Origin: Roseicyclus marinus
GTDB lineage: Bacteria; Pseudomonadota; Alphaproteobacteria; Rhodobacterales; Rhodobacteraceae
NCBI RefSeq assembly: GCF_036322625.1
Contig: NZ_AP027266.1
Span: 1 to 60,000 of the forward strand
Length of the DNA stretch: 60,000 nucleotides
Direction of reading: 5' to 3'
In this document: positions 36,930 to 46,891 of the stretch, piece after piece
How positions within the stretch are numbered: position 1 is the stretch's first letter
How the letters are laid out: every line of letters begins with the position of its first letter
Made by a program: the position numbers and the translations under genes
Notes under the pieces: model-generated
Seen by the model: only the letters and a program-made list of their open reading frames with translations
Told to the model about the DNA's origin: nothing
The model's database searches: none

Positions 36930-38875
36930 GCCGCGGCCTCCTGAAGGAAAAGGGCCTGAAGCATGGTCTGGTCCACGGGTTTCTGGAGGACGGGCCAACG
37001 GATCGCGCCGGTGGCGCGGATCGGGTCGGTGGCGGGCAGCGAGGTCATGAGCGCCAGCCGCAGCGCGGGCGCGCGGGCGGCGATGCGCGACAGGAGATCG
37101 ACGCCATCGCCCGCGCCGAGGCGGATGTCGGAGAGGACCCAGTCGATGCCGGGGATGTCGCAAAGCGCCAGCGCCTCGTCCGTGGAGGCGGCTTCGATCA
37201 CCTGATGGCCGAGATCGGTCAGTGCATCGCGGACATCGGCGCGAATCTCGGGCGTATCTTCGACAAGGAGGATGAGGAGGGGGCGGGTTTCGACCTCGGC
37301 GGGGCGGAGCGGCAGGCGCAGGGTGACGGCGGCCCCGCCGGTGGACAGGTTTTCGAGGCGGAGCTGGCCGCCCGCCAGTTTCGTCTGGTCATAGACCATG
37401 GAGAGGCCGAGGCCCGAGCCGGCATCGCCCTTGGTGGTGAAGAACGGGTCGAGCGCGCGGGCAAGCGCGGCTTCGGAAAAGCCGGGGCCGGTGTCGGTGA
37501 CAGTGATGTCGAGCCATGTGTCCTGCACGGCGGCAAGGCGGATGGCGATCTGGCCGGGGTGCGGGCCGATGGCATCGCGGGCGTTGAGGACGAGGTTGAG
37601 CAACGAATCCTGCAAGCCGCCGGTATCAAGCATCAGCGCGGGCGCGGTCACGTCATTGGCGAGGGTCAGCTCGATCTCGGGCGGGAGCGTGGCGCGGGCG
37701 AGCGGCGCGAGGGTGGCGAGGAAATCGGCCAGCCGTGTGGGCGCTTCGCGCGGGTCATGGGGGCCGGTCATGCGGGCGATCTTGTTCAGAAGATCGCCCC
37801 CGCGCCGGGCGGCGGCACGGGTCGCGCCGGTCAGTTCGCGCGCGCCATCGGGCAGGGCGAGGCGGTCGAGCCGCCCCTGCAGCCCGAGGATGATCGTCAG
37901 GAGATTGGCGAAGTCATGCGCAAGGCCGCTGGTCAGTTGGGCGGCTAATTCGCGTTTGTGGGTCTGGGCCAGCGCCGCCTTGGCCTGCGTTTCCTCGGTC
38001 AGGTCGGTGGACAGGAGATAGACGCCGGTGATCGGGTCGCCGGGGGCCGTCTGGTCGGGGGTGAAGGCGGTGCGGATGCGCCGACCGCTGTCGGTTTCGG
38101 TGAATTCCAGAACGCTTGCCTCGCCCGCCAGCGCGCGGGTGAGATGCGGGCGGAGCCGCGTGGCGGTCTGTGCGCCGAGCGCCTGTTCGAAGGTGAGACC
38201 CACGATATCGCTTTGCCGACCGGGCAGGAGCGAGGAGAGGCGGCGGTTGGTATAGGTATAGACGCCGTCACGGTCGACGCGGGCGATATGGGCGGGCGTC
38301 ATTTCGGTGGTCAGGCGGGTGCGGGCCTCCATCTCGGTCAATTCGGCCTTGGCCTCTTCGAGCTGGGCGATGGTTGCTTCGAGCGCGCGGTTGGTGGCGG
38401 CCAGTTCCTCGGTATAGGTCAGGACCTTTTCGGACAGTTCCTCGGACCTTGCTCGGAGCAATTCCTCTTGGCGCTTGATGGCGGTGATGTCGGTGTAGAC
38501 GGTGACCCAGCCGCCTTCGGGGAGGGGCGAGCCTTCGACGCTGATCATGCGGCCATTGGCGCGGCGGCGTTCCATGTAATGGGGCTGGAAGGCGCGGGCC
38601 TGTTCGACGCGGGTGCGGGTGAAGCTGTCGATATCGTCGATATCCCCGTATTCGCCGGTTTCCACGAGGTAGCGGATCGTATCCTCGAAGGGCGCGCCGG
38701 GGGTGACGAGGCGTTCGGGCAGGCCGAACATGGTCTGGAAGGGGCGGTTGCAGACGGCAAGGCGCAGATCGGCGTCATAGATCGAGAGCGCCTGCTGGAT
38801 CAGGTTCAACCCAGCGCGCGTCAGGTGATCGGTGCCTGTGCGTGGCGGCATCCTTGGCATTCCTCCCCCCATCAT
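36926..38875 (-). CDS. PAS-domain hybrid sensor histidine kinase
   Basis: A 649-aa cytosolic hybrid kinase without transmembrane segments. A PAS domain of the PAS_7 type (about 20-135) is followed by a coiled coil (135-190), a second PAS domain (190-300), a phospho-acceptor helix with H320 in SGLAHDFANLL, a GHKL ATPase (N-box NARDAIG, then DTGPGFSEAAL and GSGLGLSMVYD) and a C-terminal receiver with D583 in WVLSDIRLG. It probably senses an internal redox or small-molecule signal and passes phosphate to the paired OmpR-type regulator. Confidence 0.88.
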   Translation of the reverse strand: MMGGGMPRMPPRTGTDHLTRAGLNLIQQALSIYDADLRLAVCNRPFQTMFGLPERLVTPGAPFEDTIRYLVETGEYGDIDDIDSFTRTRVEQARAFQPHYMERRRANGRMISVEGSPLPEGGWVTVYTDITAIKRQEELLRARSEELSEKVLTYTEELAATNRALEATIAQLEEAKAELTEMEARTRLTTEMTPAHIARVDRDGVYTYTNRRLSSLLPGRQSDIVGLTFEQALGAQTATRLRPHLTRALAGEASVLEFTETDSGRRIRTAFTPDQTAPGDPITGVYLLSTDLTEETQAKAALAQTHKRELAAQLTSGLAHDFANLLTIILGLQGRLDRLALPDGARELTGATRAAARRGGDLLNKIARMTGPHDPREAPTRLADFLATLAPLARATLPPEIELTLANDVTAPALMLDTGGLQDSLLNLVLNARDAIGPHPGQIAIRLAAVQDTWLDITVTDTGPGFSEAALARALDPFFTTKGDAGSGLGLSMVYDQTKLAGGQLRLENLSTGGAAVTLRLPLRPAEVETRPLLILLVEDTPEIRADVRDALTDLGHQVIEAASTDEALALCDIPGIDWVLSDIRLGAGDGVDLLSRIAARAPALRLALMTSLPATDPIRATGAIRWPVLQKPVDQTMLQALFLQEAAA

Positions 38876-39055
38876 GGCTGACCGGGCCGGGGCGATCCGT
38901 CAAGCGGGGCCGGGCCGTTGTTACAATTCGAAAGATTTGCGCAAAACTGGGGCAAAACTTGACCGACTTCCATGATGTGTCATCGTGACGTGGTGCAGCC
39001 CTGCCTGCGCATGGTGGACGCCGGGAAGAGGAGCCCGGCGAGGGGAGGATTGGTT

Positions 39056-41032
39056 TTGGCTCAGACAGACGCACCCACGGGTGTTCCCGATTCCGTGCCC
39101 GCGCTTTTGGCGCGGAACGTGGCACAATTCGGTTCCAAGCCCGCCTATCGGGAAAAGGAATTCGGCATCTGGCAAAGCTGGACCTGGGCCGAGGCCGCCG
39201 AGGAGATCGAGGCCATCGCGCTGGGCCTGTTGGTGCTGGGGGTGAACCGGGGCGACCATGTCGCCATCATCGGTCGCAACCGGCCCGCGCTTTATTGGTC
39301 GATGGTCGCGGCGCAAAAGGTGGGGGCGGTTCCCGTGCCGCTCTACCAGGACGCGGTGGCCGAAGAGATGGCCTATGTGCTGGAGCATTGTTTCGCGCGG
39401 TTCGTGATCTGCGGCGACCAGGAACAGGTCGACAAGGTGCTGGAGGTGCAGGAGCGCGTGCCCCAGATCGAGCACATCATCTACCAGGATGCGCGGGGGC
39501 TGAGGAAATACGACCATTCCAAGCTGCATTCGCTGGCCAGCGTTCAGGCCGAGGGGCGGGCGGCGCAGGAGCGGCTTGGGCAGGAGCTGGCGACGCGCGA
39601 GGCGGAGCTGGATTTCAACTCGACCTGCGTGATGCTGTATACGAGCGGCACGACCGGCAAGCCCAAGGGCGTCGTCCTGTCCAACCGCAACATCATCATG
39701 ACCGCCAAGGCGTCGAGCGAATTCGACGGGCTGCGCGCGGATGACGAGGTTCTGGCCTATCTGCCGATGGCCTGGGTGGGCGATTTCATCTTTTCCATCG
39801 GTCAGGCCTATTGGGCGGGGTTCTGCGTGAACTGCCCGGAATCGGCGGAAACGATGATGACCGATCTGCGCGAGATCGGGCCGACCTATTTCTTTGCGCC
39901 GCCGCGCGTGTTCGAGACACTGCTGACGCAGGTGATGATCCGGATGGAGGATGCGGGCGCGTTCAAGCGCAAGATGTTCCACCATTTCCTGGAACACGCG
40001 AAGACCGTGGGTCCGCAATTGCTGGACGGCAAGCCCGTGGGCATGGCCGACCGGCTGAAATACGCCTTGGGCAACCTGCTGGTGATCGGGCCCTTGAAGA
40101 ACACGCTGGGGCTGACGCGCATCCGGGTGGGGTATACGGCGGGTGAGGCGATCGGGCCCGAGATCTTCGATTTCTACCGGGCGCTGGGGATCAACCTCAA
40201 GCAGCTTTACGGGCAGACGGAGGCGAGCGTCTTCATCACCCAGCAACCCGATCACGAAGTGCGGCCCGATACGGTCGGCGTCCCCTCGCCCGGGGTGGAG
40301 CTGCGCATCGCGGAAAATGGCGAGGTCTATTACCGGAGCCCCGGGGTTTTCGTGGAATATTACAAGAACCCTGAAAGCACGGCCTCGACCAAGGATCCGG
40401 ATGGGTGGGTCGCCACGGGCGATGCCGGCTTCATCGAGGAAGGCACGGGGCATCTGCGGATCATCGACCGGGCCAAGGATGTGGGCAAGATGGCCGATGG
40501 CAGCCTGTTCGCGCCCAAATACGTCGAGAACAAGCTGAAATTCTTTCCCAACATCCTTGAGGCTGTGGTGTTCGGGAATGGAAGGGATTTCTGCACCGCC
40601 TTCATCAACATCGACCTGACGGCGGTGGGCAACTGGGCCGAGCGCAACAACATCGCCTATGGGTCCTACCAGGAATTGGCGGGGCACGAGCGGGTTCTGG
40701 GCATGATCCAGGGCCATGTCGAAGAGGTGAACCGCAGCCTTGCCGATGACGCGATGCTGTCGGGTTGCCAGGTGCATCGCTTCCTTGTGCTGCACAAGGA
40801 GCTGGACGCCGATGATGGCGAGCTGACCCGCACCCGCAAGGTGCGCCGCCGGATCATCGAGGAGAAATTCGCCGATCTGATCGACGCGCTCTATGCGGGC
40901 AAGGCCCAGCAATACACCGAGACGGAAGTGACCTACGAGGACGGACGCAAGGGCAAGATCAGCGCAACGCTGGAATTGCGCGACGCGATGGTCGTGGGGG
41001 CCGGGCCCGAGACGCGGGTGGCGGCGGAATGA
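39056..41032 (+). CDS. Long-chain-type acyl-CoA synthetase
   Basis: A 658-aa AMP-forming synthetase, first gene of the Liv/PaaK operon, which activates a carboxylic acid to its CoA thioester. The P-loop YTSGTTGKPKGVVLSNRN, YGQTEASVFIT and GDAGFIEEGTGHLRIIDRAKD are intact; length and sequence match FadD15-like long-chain synthetases. The start is taken as TTG at 39056 (MAQTDAPTG) because AGGGGAGGA lies 6 nt upstream; ATGs further up at 38972 or 38975 give non-family residues. The stop overlaps the LivG start. The actual acid is unknown. Confidence 0.85.
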   Translation: MAQTDAPTGVPDSVPALLARNVAQFGSKPAYREKEFGIWQSWTWAEAAEEIEAIALGLLVLGVNRGDHVAIIGRNRPALYWSMVAAQKVGAVPVPLYQDAVAEEMAYVLEHCFARFVICGDQEQVDKVLEVQERVPQIEHIIYQDARGLRKYDHSKLHSLASVQAEGRAAQERLGQELATREAELDFNSTCVMLYTSGTTGKPKGVVLSNRNIIMTAKASSEFDGLRADDEVLAYLPMAWVGDFIFSIGQAYWAGFCVNCPESAETMMTDLREIGPTYFFAPPRVFETLLTQVMIRMEDAGAFKRKMFHHFLEHAKTVGPQLLDGKPVGMADRLKYALGNLLVIGPLKNTLGLTRIRVGYTAGEAIGPEIFDFYRALGINLKQLYGQTEASVFITQQPDHEVRPDTVGVPSPGVELRIAENGEVYYRSPGVFVEYYKNPESTASTKDPDGWVATGDAGFIEEGTGHLRIIDRAKDVGKMADGSLFAPKYVENKLKFFPNILEAVVFGNGRDFCTAFINIDLTAVGNWAERNNIAYGSYQELAGHERVLGMIQGHVEEVNRSLADDAMLSGCQVHRFLVLHKELDADDGELTRTRKVRRRIIEEKFADLIDALYAGKAQQYTETEVTYEDGRKGKISATLELRDAMVVGAGPETRVAAE

Positions 41033-41880
41033 GCGGGGGCGCGCAGGGGGGCATGGCGATGCACGATGCGGCACAGGATGTGACCGTCACCGCCGATGGG
41101 CGCACCATCGGGGGCGTGGTGATGGAGATGCGCAACATCACGCTGCGATTCGGCGGCGTGGTGGCGATCAAGGACATCAGTTTCGACATCCGCGAGGGCG
41201 AGATCCGGGCGATCATCGGGCCCAATGGCGCGGGCAAGTCGTCGATGCTCAACGTCATCTCGGGGTTCTACCACCCGCAGGAGGGCGAGGTGATCTATCG
41301 CGGGTCCAAGCGCCCGCCGATGAAACCCTTTCAGGTGGCCCGCCAGGGCATCGCCCGTACGTTCCAGAACATCGCGCTTTTCGAGGGGATGACGGTTCTG
41401 GACAACGTGATGACCGGCCGTCTGAACCACATGAAGGCCAGTATCCTCGACCAGGCGATCTGGTGGGGCAAGGCGCAGCGCGAAGAGGTGGAGAACCGCC
41501 GCAAGGCCGAGGAGGTCATCGATTTCCTCGAGATCCAGAACATCCGCAAGACGCCCGTGGGCCGCCTGCCCTATGGTCTGAAGAAGCGGGTGGAGCTGGC
41601 GCGCGCGCTGGTGGCGGAACCCAAGATCCTGCTTCTCGACGAACCCATGGCGGGGATGAACGTCGAGGAGAAGGAGGACATGAGCCGCTTCATCCTGGAT
41701 GTGAACGACGAATTCGGGACCACCATCGTGCTGATCGAGCATGACATGGGCGTGGTCATGGACCTGTCGGACCGCGTGGTCGTGATGGATTACGGCAAGA
41801 AGATCGGGGACGGTACGCCCGACGAGGTGCGCCGCAACCAGGAGGTCATCGACGCCTACCTGGGGGTGTCCCATGACTGA
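41029..41880 (+). CDS. Branched-chain amino acid-type ABC transporter ATPase (LivG-like)
   Basis: A 283-aa ATPase of the LivG group, one of two nucleotide-binding subunits for this importer. It has Walker A IGPNGAGKSSMLNVISG, the signature region LPYGLKKRVELARALVAEP and Walker B LLLDEPMAGMNVEE; the family ABC core starts at about residue 35 after a short extra N-terminus. It overlaps the synthetase by 4 bp (ATGA). The substrate may be an amino acid, urea or an aromatic or short acid; the flanking CoA ligases favour an acid. Confidence 0.9.
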   Translation: MSGGAQGGMAMHDAAQDVTVTADGRTIGGVVMEMRNITLRFGGVVAIKDISFDIREGEIRAIIGPNGAGKSSMLNVISGFYHPQEGEVIYRGSKRPPMKPFQVARQGIARTFQNIALFEGMTVLDNVMTGRLNHMKASILDQAIWWGKAQREEVENRRKAEEVIDFLEIQNIRKTPVGRLPYGLKKRVELARALVAEPKILLLDEPMAGMNVEEKEDMSRFILDVNDEFGTTIVLIEHDMGVVMDLSDRVVVMDYGKKIGDGTPDEVRRNQEVIDAYLGVSHD

Positions 41881-41921
41881 CCCCCGCCCGATCCGCCCCG
41901 TCGCATACAAGGGAGGCCGCG

Positions 41922-42908
41922 ATGCCTGACCAGTTGATCTTTGCCATGGAGGTCATGCTCAACGGCCTTCTGAACGGGGTGATGTATGCGCTGGTGGCGC
42001 TGGGCTTCGTCCTGATCTTCAAGGCGAGCGGAATCTTCAACTACGCGCAGGGGGTCATGGCGCTGTTTGCCGCCATGACGCTTGTGGGCATCCAGCAGGG
42101 CCGCGTGCCGTTCGGCCATCTGATCAACGAGATCTTCGGCACCGACATCCATTATTTCGGCTGGACCGTTCCGGCCTTTGCGGCCATCGCGCTGACGGTT
42201 CTGGTGATGGTCGTCTTTGCCTGGCTGGTGCAGCGCTTCGTGTTCAAGCACCTGGTCGGGCAGGAACCCATCATCCTGTTCATGGCGACCATCGGCCTGG
42301 CCTATTTCCTGGAAGGTGTGTCGGACCTGATGTGGGGCTCGGAAATCCGCAACATGGATGTGGGCCTGCCGCAGGGGATCAACGACTGGATCGACAGCAC
42401 GACCTTTGACATCTTTGGCTACGGGTTCTTCATCGACAATCTCGACATCTCGGCGGCCATCGTGGCGGGGCTGTTGGTGGCGGGGCTGATCGCTTTCGCG
42501 CAATACACCAAGCAGGGCCGCGCGATGCGGGCGGTGGCCGATGACCACCAGGCCGCGCTGAGTGTCGGCATCAAGCTCAACTATGTCTGGGTTCTGGTCT
42601 GGTCGCTGGCGGGGATCGTGGCACTGGTGGCGGGGATCATGTGGGGCTCGAAGCTGGGCGTGCAGTTCAGCCTGTCGCTGATCGCGCTCAAGGCGCTGCC
42701 GGTGCTGATGCTGGGCGGTTTCACCTCGATCCCCGGGGCGATCATCGGGGGGCTGATCATCGGGGTGGGCGAGGCGCTGTTCGAGTTTTCGATCGGTCCG
42801 ATGATCGGTGGCGCGACCGAGAACTGGTTCGCCTATGTGCTGGCGCTCGTTTTCCTCGTGTTCCGGCCGCAGGGCCTGTTCGGCGAGAAGATCATCGAGA
42901 GGGTGTGA
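41922..42908 (+). CDS. Branched-chain amino acid-type ABC permease (LivH-like)
   Basis: A 328-aa permease with about eight membrane helices. It begins with MLNGLLNGVMYALVALGFV, typical of LivH, and has the ATPase-coupling loop AQYTKQGRAMRAVADDHQAA. GGGAGG precedes the ATG. It follows livG by 41 bp and pairs with the LivM-like subunit. Confidence 0.92.
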   Translation: MPDQLIFAMEVMLNGLLNGVMYALVALGFVLIFKASGIFNYAQGVMALFAAMTLVGIQQGRVPFGHLINEIFGTDIHYFGWTVPAFAAIALTVLVMVVFAWLVQRFVFKHLVGQEPIILFMATIGLAYFLEGVSDLMWGSEIRNMDVGLPQGINDWIDSTTFDIFGYGFFIDNLDISAAIVAGLLVAGLIAFAQYTKQGRAMRAVADDHQAALSVGIKLNYVWVLVWSLAGIVALVAGIMWGSKLGVQFSLSLIALKALPVLMLGGFTSIPGAIIGGLIIGVGEALFEFSIGPMIGGATENWFAYVLALVFLVFRPQGLFGEKIIERV

Positions 42909-43028
42909 GCCGGATCATGTGGTTGACGGCGAAAATAGATGCTGACGCGCGGCCCGCTTCGCGGCAAGCTGGTGGCGCGCCGGAGGTCGGACGGGGAGGT
43001 TCGGCCACGCGCGCCCTTGGGAGGACAG

Positions 43029-43280
43029 ATGGCGATGGCATTGGACGAGTTGCAAAAGCCCAACATCGGCACGCCGGATTACGCGCGGGGCGCGGTGTCG
43101 ACCGGGCGCAAGCTTTGGGCGGTCCTGACGACGGTGGGGTTCGGCCTGTTCTGGGTCGCGGGCTTGTTCCTGGCGGCCAGCGTGATCGGCGGGCAGCCGA
43201 TAGCCTGGGGCATGGTGGTGCTGTGCGGCCTGGGATTGGCCGTGGGCATCTACGGGCGGCGCCGGGTCGAATTCGGCTGA
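43029..43280 (+). CDS. Small two-helix membrane protein in the Liv operon
   Basis: An 83-aa protein with two hydrophobic stretches (about residues 30-50 and 56-74) and a basic end RRRVEFG. GGGAGGACAG directly precedes the ATG at 43029, and its position between two permease genes makes it a likely accessory subunit. An upstream in-frame start at 42939 gives arginine-rich, non-membrane residues and was rejected. No family is recognised. Confidence 0.68.
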   Translation: MAMALDELQKPNIGTPDYARGAVSTGRKLWAVLTTVGFGLFWVAGLFLAASVIGGQPIAWGMVVLCGLGLAVGIYGRRRVEFG

Positions 43281-43382
43281 GGCCGCAGGCCACCAACATA
43301 TCGGACAAGCAGGCAGGCATTAAGCGCCGGGGCGGGATGCCCTGTCGTGGGCGTCATGCTGCGCAAGGGAAGGGGAGCGGCG

Positions 43383-44459
43383 ATGTTCTATCGTGAGGCC
43401 GGCGATTTCAAGACGAGCTACACCGCGGACAACCAGACCTTTCCGATCCGGTTCGACCGCTACCGCTATTACATCGTGCTGGCCATCGGTGCGGGGATCA
43501 TCCCCTTTGTCATCACCGATTACTGGGCGAGCGCCATCCTGATCCCCTTTGTCATCTATGCCATCGCGGCCATCGGGCTGAACATCCTGACGGGCTATTG
43601 CGGGCAGGTGTCCTTGGGCACGGGCGGGTTCATGGCGGTGGGGGCCTATACCTCCTACAAGCTGATGACGGCCTTTCCGGGGCTCGACATGATCACGATC
43701 ACGCTTTTGTCGGGGGCGATGACGGCGATGGTGGGGCTGGCCTTCGGCCTGCCGTCGCTCAGGATCAAGGGGTTCTACCTGGCCGTTGCGACGCTGGCGG
43801 CGCAGTTCTTTCTGGTCTGGGTCTTCAACAAGGTGCCGTGGTTCTACAATTATTCCGCCTCGGGCCAGATCAACGCGCCCGAGCGGTTGATCCTGGGCCA
43901 GGCGGTCACGGGACCCAATGCCGAGGCCTGGGCGAAATACCTGTTCTGCCTTTTGTTCCTGTTCGTGCTGGCCTGGGTTGCGCGCAACCTGACGCGGGGC
44001 GCGATGGGGCGGCAGTGGATGGCGATCCGGGACATGGACATCGCCGCAGAGATCATCGGGGTGAACCCGCTCAAGGCGAAACTGTCGGCTTTCGCGGTCT
44101 CGTCCTTTTACGTGGGCATCTCGGGGGCGCTGTTGTTCACCGTCTACCTGGGCGCGGTCGAGGTGGGCGAGGCCTATGGCATCCAGAAATCCTTTCTCGT
44201 GCTGTTCATGATCATCATCGGCGGCCTTGGATCGATCTTTGGCAGTTTCGCGGGCGCGGCGTTCATGGTGCTTTTGCCGGTCGCGCTGAAGGTTCTGCTT
44301 GTCGACACGATGGGCTGGGATACGGCGCTGGCCACCCATTTCCAGTTCGTGATCGTGGGCTTTTTGATCATGTTCTTCCTGATCGTCGAGCCGCATGGAT
44401 TGGCGCGGCTTTGGGCGCTGATGAAGGAGAAGCTGAGATTGTGGCCCTTCCCGCATTGA
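43383..44459 (+). CDS. Branched-chain amino acid-type ABC permease (LivM-like)
   Basis: A 358-aa permease with about nine to ten helices. The family stretch AIGLNILTGYCGQVSLGTGGF is clear, and ARNLTRGAMGRQWMAIRDMD is the coupling loop. The ATG at 43383 has AAGGGGAG upstream and is preferred over 43347. With the LivH-like protein it forms the membrane channel. Confidence 0.92.
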   Translation: MFYREAGDFKTSYTADNQTFPIRFDRYRYYIVLAIGAGIIPFVITDYWASAILIPFVIYAIAAIGLNILTGYCGQVSLGTGGFMAVGAYTSYKLMTAFPGLDMITITLLSGAMTAMVGLAFGLPSLRIKGFYLAVATLAAQFFLVWVFNKVPWFYNYSASGQINAPERLILGQAVTGPNAEAWAKYLFCLLFLFVLAWVARNLTRGAMGRQWMAIRDMDIAAEIIGVNPLKAKLSAFAVSSFYVGISGALLFTVYLGAVEVGEAYGIQKSFLVLFMIIIGGLGSIFGSFAGAAFMVLLPVALKVLLVDTMGWDTALATHFQFVIVGFLIMFFLIVEPHGLARLWALMKEKLRLWPFPH

Positions 44460-44593
44460 GCGGGAGGCGCGGGCGACGCTTGCCCGCCACAGGATGCGGC
44501 CCGCGCGGGGAGGCGGGGGCTGCCAAGCGAGAAACCCGGCATCGAACCGGGGCGAGAGACAAGATCGGATCAACCCAAGGGAGGATAACCCCG

Positions 44594-45874
44594 ATGAAGA
44601 AACTGCTTACCACGGTCGCCGCCGGTGCCATGCTGGCCACCCCGGCATTCGCCGACCTGATGTTCCCCGACCTGTCCTATCGGACCGGCCCCTTTGCCGC
44701 CGGCGGCATCCCGTTCTCGGATGGCTACCAGGATTACTTCACGCTGCTCAATCAGCGTGACGGCGGCATCGGCGGCGTGCCGGTGCGGGTGGTGGAATGC
44801 GAAACCGCCTACAACACCGAGCGCGGCGTGGAATGCTACGAGGCGACCAAGGGCGATGGCGCGCTGGTCTATCAGCCGCTGTCGACCGGCATCACCTATC
44901 AGCTGATCCCGCGCGCGACCGCAGATGGCATCCCGCTGCACACGATGGGCTATGGCCGGACATCCGCCGTGAACGGCGAAATCTTCAGCCACGTGTTCAA
45001 CTACCCGGCGAATTACTGGGACGCGGCCTCGGTCATGATCAACGTGCTGCTGGAAGAAAACGGCGGCTCGCTCGAGGGCAAGACCATCACGCTCCTTTAC
45101 CACAACTCGGCCTATGGCCGTGAGCCGATCCGCACGCTGGAGACGCTGGCAGCCCAGCACGGCTTCACCCTGACGCAGATCGCGGTCGACAGCCCCGGCC
45201 AGGAGCAGGGCAACCAGTGGCTGCAGATCCGCCGCGAACGGCCCGATTACGTGCTGTTCTGGGGCTGGGGCGTGATGAACCAGGTCGCCATCCAGGAAGC
45301 GATCAACATCCGCTACCCGCTGGAGAATTTCATCGGGAACTGGTGGGCGGGTGCCGATCATGACGTGGCCTCGGCGGGCGAGGCGGCAGCCGGTTACCGC
45401 GCGCTGAACATGAACCGTCTGGGCGACATGCCGGTCTTCGCGGAGATCCAGCAGCATGTGATCGATGCGGGCCTTGCCGCGGGCGACGGCACGAACCTGG
45501 GTTCGGTGCTTTATACGCGGGGCATGTATGCCGCGATGCTGGCCGCCGAGGCCGCGCGCACGGCGCAGGAGATCCATGGCGTCGGTGACATCACGCCCGC
45601 GATGATGCGCGACGGGATGGAAGCGCTGGTCATGACCAATGCCCGGATGGAAGAGCTGGGCATGCCGGGCGTCGGGCCGGAATTCGCGGTGAGCTGCGCC
45701 GATCACGGCGGCACCGGCCAGGCGATCATGACCCAGTGGAACGGGACGGAATGGGTCACGCTGACCGATTTCATCTCGCCCGATGACAGCGTGACGGGGC
45801 CGCTGGTTCTGGAGGATTCGGCAGCATACGCCGCCGAGGCCGGGATCGAGGCGCGCACCTGCCCGGCGAGCTGA
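44594..45874 (+). CDS. Branched-chain amino acid-type solute-binding protein (LivK-like)
   Basis: A 426-aa periplasmic binding protein with a Sec signal (cleaved near TPAFA). The type I periplasmic fold shows YRTGPFAAGGIPFSDGYQDY, VECETAYNTERGVECYEA and IGNWWAGADHDVASAGEAA. This subgroup often binds aromatic or other carboxylic compounds, a weak indication. A short hairpin (GCGGGC at 44469 with GCCCGC at 44482) lies in the long gap after livM, as often seen where the binding protein is made in excess. Confidence 0.9.
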   Translation: MKKLLTTVAAGAMLATPAFADLMFPDLSYRTGPFAAGGIPFSDGYQDYFTLLNQRDGGIGGVPVRVVECETAYNTERGVECYEATKGDGALVYQPLSTGITYQLIPRATADGIPLHTMGYGRTSAVNGEIFSHVFNYPANYWDAASVMINVLLEENGGSLEGKTITLLYHNSAYGREPIRTLETLAAQHGFTLTQIAVDSPGQEQGNQWLQIRRERPDYVLFWGWGVMNQVAIQEAINIRYPLENFIGNWWAGADHDVASAGEAAAGYRALNMNRLGDMPVFAEIQQHVIDAGLAAGDGTNLGSVLYTRGMYAAMLAAEAARTAQEIHGVGDITPAMMRDGMEALVMTNARMEELGMPGVGPEFAVSCADHGGTGQAIMTQWNGTEWVTLTDFISPDDSVTGPLVLEDSAAYAAEAGIEARTCPAS

Positions 45875-45882
45875 GGCCAAAC

Positions 45883-45927
45883 CCCGGCGGCGGCGCGGGC
45901 CGTCGCCGCCGGGAGTTGCATATTTTT
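45883..45927 (+). terminator. GC-rich hairpin and T-run after the binding-protein gene
   Basis: CCCGGCGGCGGCG at 45883-45895 pairs with 45901-45913 with one G-T wobble across a 5-nt loop, followed 9 nt later by ATTTTT. It likely reduces read-through to the downstream livF and paaK-like genes. The T-run belongs to the dispersed repeat. Confidence 0.65.
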
Positions 45928-45939
45928 GGAAAGATGAAG
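45911..45939 (+). repeat. Dispersed intergenic repeat TATTTTTGGAAAGATGAAG (copy B)
   Basis: Same core as copies A and C. Here it forms the T-run of a terminator-like hairpin after the binding-protein gene. Confidence 0.75.
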
Positions 45940-46030
45940 GTGGGGGTGGGTCACCGACTTTGACCGCCCGTTAACCTTAACCGGATGTGACCGCGCCCTG
46001 ACGGGTGTTCGAGAGGGGGAGAGCCCGGAC

Positions 46031-46891
46031 ATGCTGGACCAGCCTGTGGAGAGCCATGGCGATGGCGTCGCGCCGGAACTGTCGGGGGCGGAGACGCTTC
46101 TGGAGGTCACCAATATCGAGGTGATCTACAACCATGTGATCCTGGTGCTGAAGGGCGTGAGCCTGAAGGTGCCGAAAGGCGGCATCACCGCGCTGCTTGG
46201 CGGCAATGGCGCGGGCAAGACCACGACGCTCAAGGCGATTTCCAACCTGCTCCATTCCGAGCGCGGCGAGGTGACCAAGGGGTCGATCACCTATCGCGGG
46301 GAAAGGGTGCAGGACCTCTCGCCCTCGGAACTGGTGGAGCGCGGCGTGATCCAGGTGATGGAGGGGCGGCATTGCTTCGAGCATCTGACGGTCGAGGAGA
46401 ACCTCTTGACCGGAAGCTACACGCGCAAGGACGGAAAGGGCGCGATCGCAGCCGACCTGGAGATGGTCTACCAGTATTTCCCGCGCCTGAAGGAGCGGCG
46501 GACGAGCCAGGCGGGCTATACGAGCGGCGGTGAGCAGCAGATGACGGCGATCGGGCGGGCGCTGATGTCGCGGCCCGAGACGATCCTGCTCGACGAGCCG
46601 TCGATGGGGCTGGCGCCGCAGCTGGTCGAACAGATCTTCGACATCGTGAAGCGGTTGAACGAGGAGCAGGGGGTGACGTTCCTGCTGGCCGAGCAGAACA
46701 CCAACGTGGCGCTGCGCTTTGCGCATTACGGCTACATCCTCGAATCGGGGCGGGTGGTGATGGATGGCCCGGCGGCCGATCTGCGCGAGAACCCGGATGT
46801 GAAGGAATTCTATCTCGGCATGTCCGAGGAAGGCCGCAAGTCGTTCCGAGACGTCCGCAGCTACCGGCGGCGCAAGAGGTGGTTGAGCTGA
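46031..46891 (+). CDS. Branched-chain amino acid-type ABC transporter ATPase (LivF-like)
   Basis: A 286-aa second ATPase of the importer. Walker A is LLGGNGAGKTTTLKAI, the signature YTSGGEQQMTAIGRALMSRP, and Walker B TILLDEPSMGLAPQLVEQIF. The ABC core starts near residue 23. It lies after a terminator-like gap but is in the same direction and completes the set G, H, M, K, F. It ends one base into the PaaK-like start. Confidence 0.91.
   Translation: MLDQPVESHGDGVAPELSGAETLLEVTNIEVIYNHVILVLKGVSLKVPKGGITALLGGNGAGKTTTLKAISNLLHSERGEVTKGSITYRGERVQDLSPSELVERGVIQVMEGRHCFEHLTVEENLLTGSYTRKDGKGAIAADLEMVYQYFPRLKERRTSQAGYTSGGEQQMTAIGRALMSRPETILLDEPSMGLAPQLVEQIFDIVKRLNEEQGVTFLLAEQNTNVALRFAHYGYILESGRVVMDGPAADLRENPDVKEFYLGMSEEGRKSFRDVRSYRRRKRWLS

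Noticed and set aside
38921..41074. 717-aa open frame antisense to the acyl-CoA synthetase gene
   Set aside because: The plus-strand synthetase has all motifs and a ribosome binding site; the antisense frame has neither.
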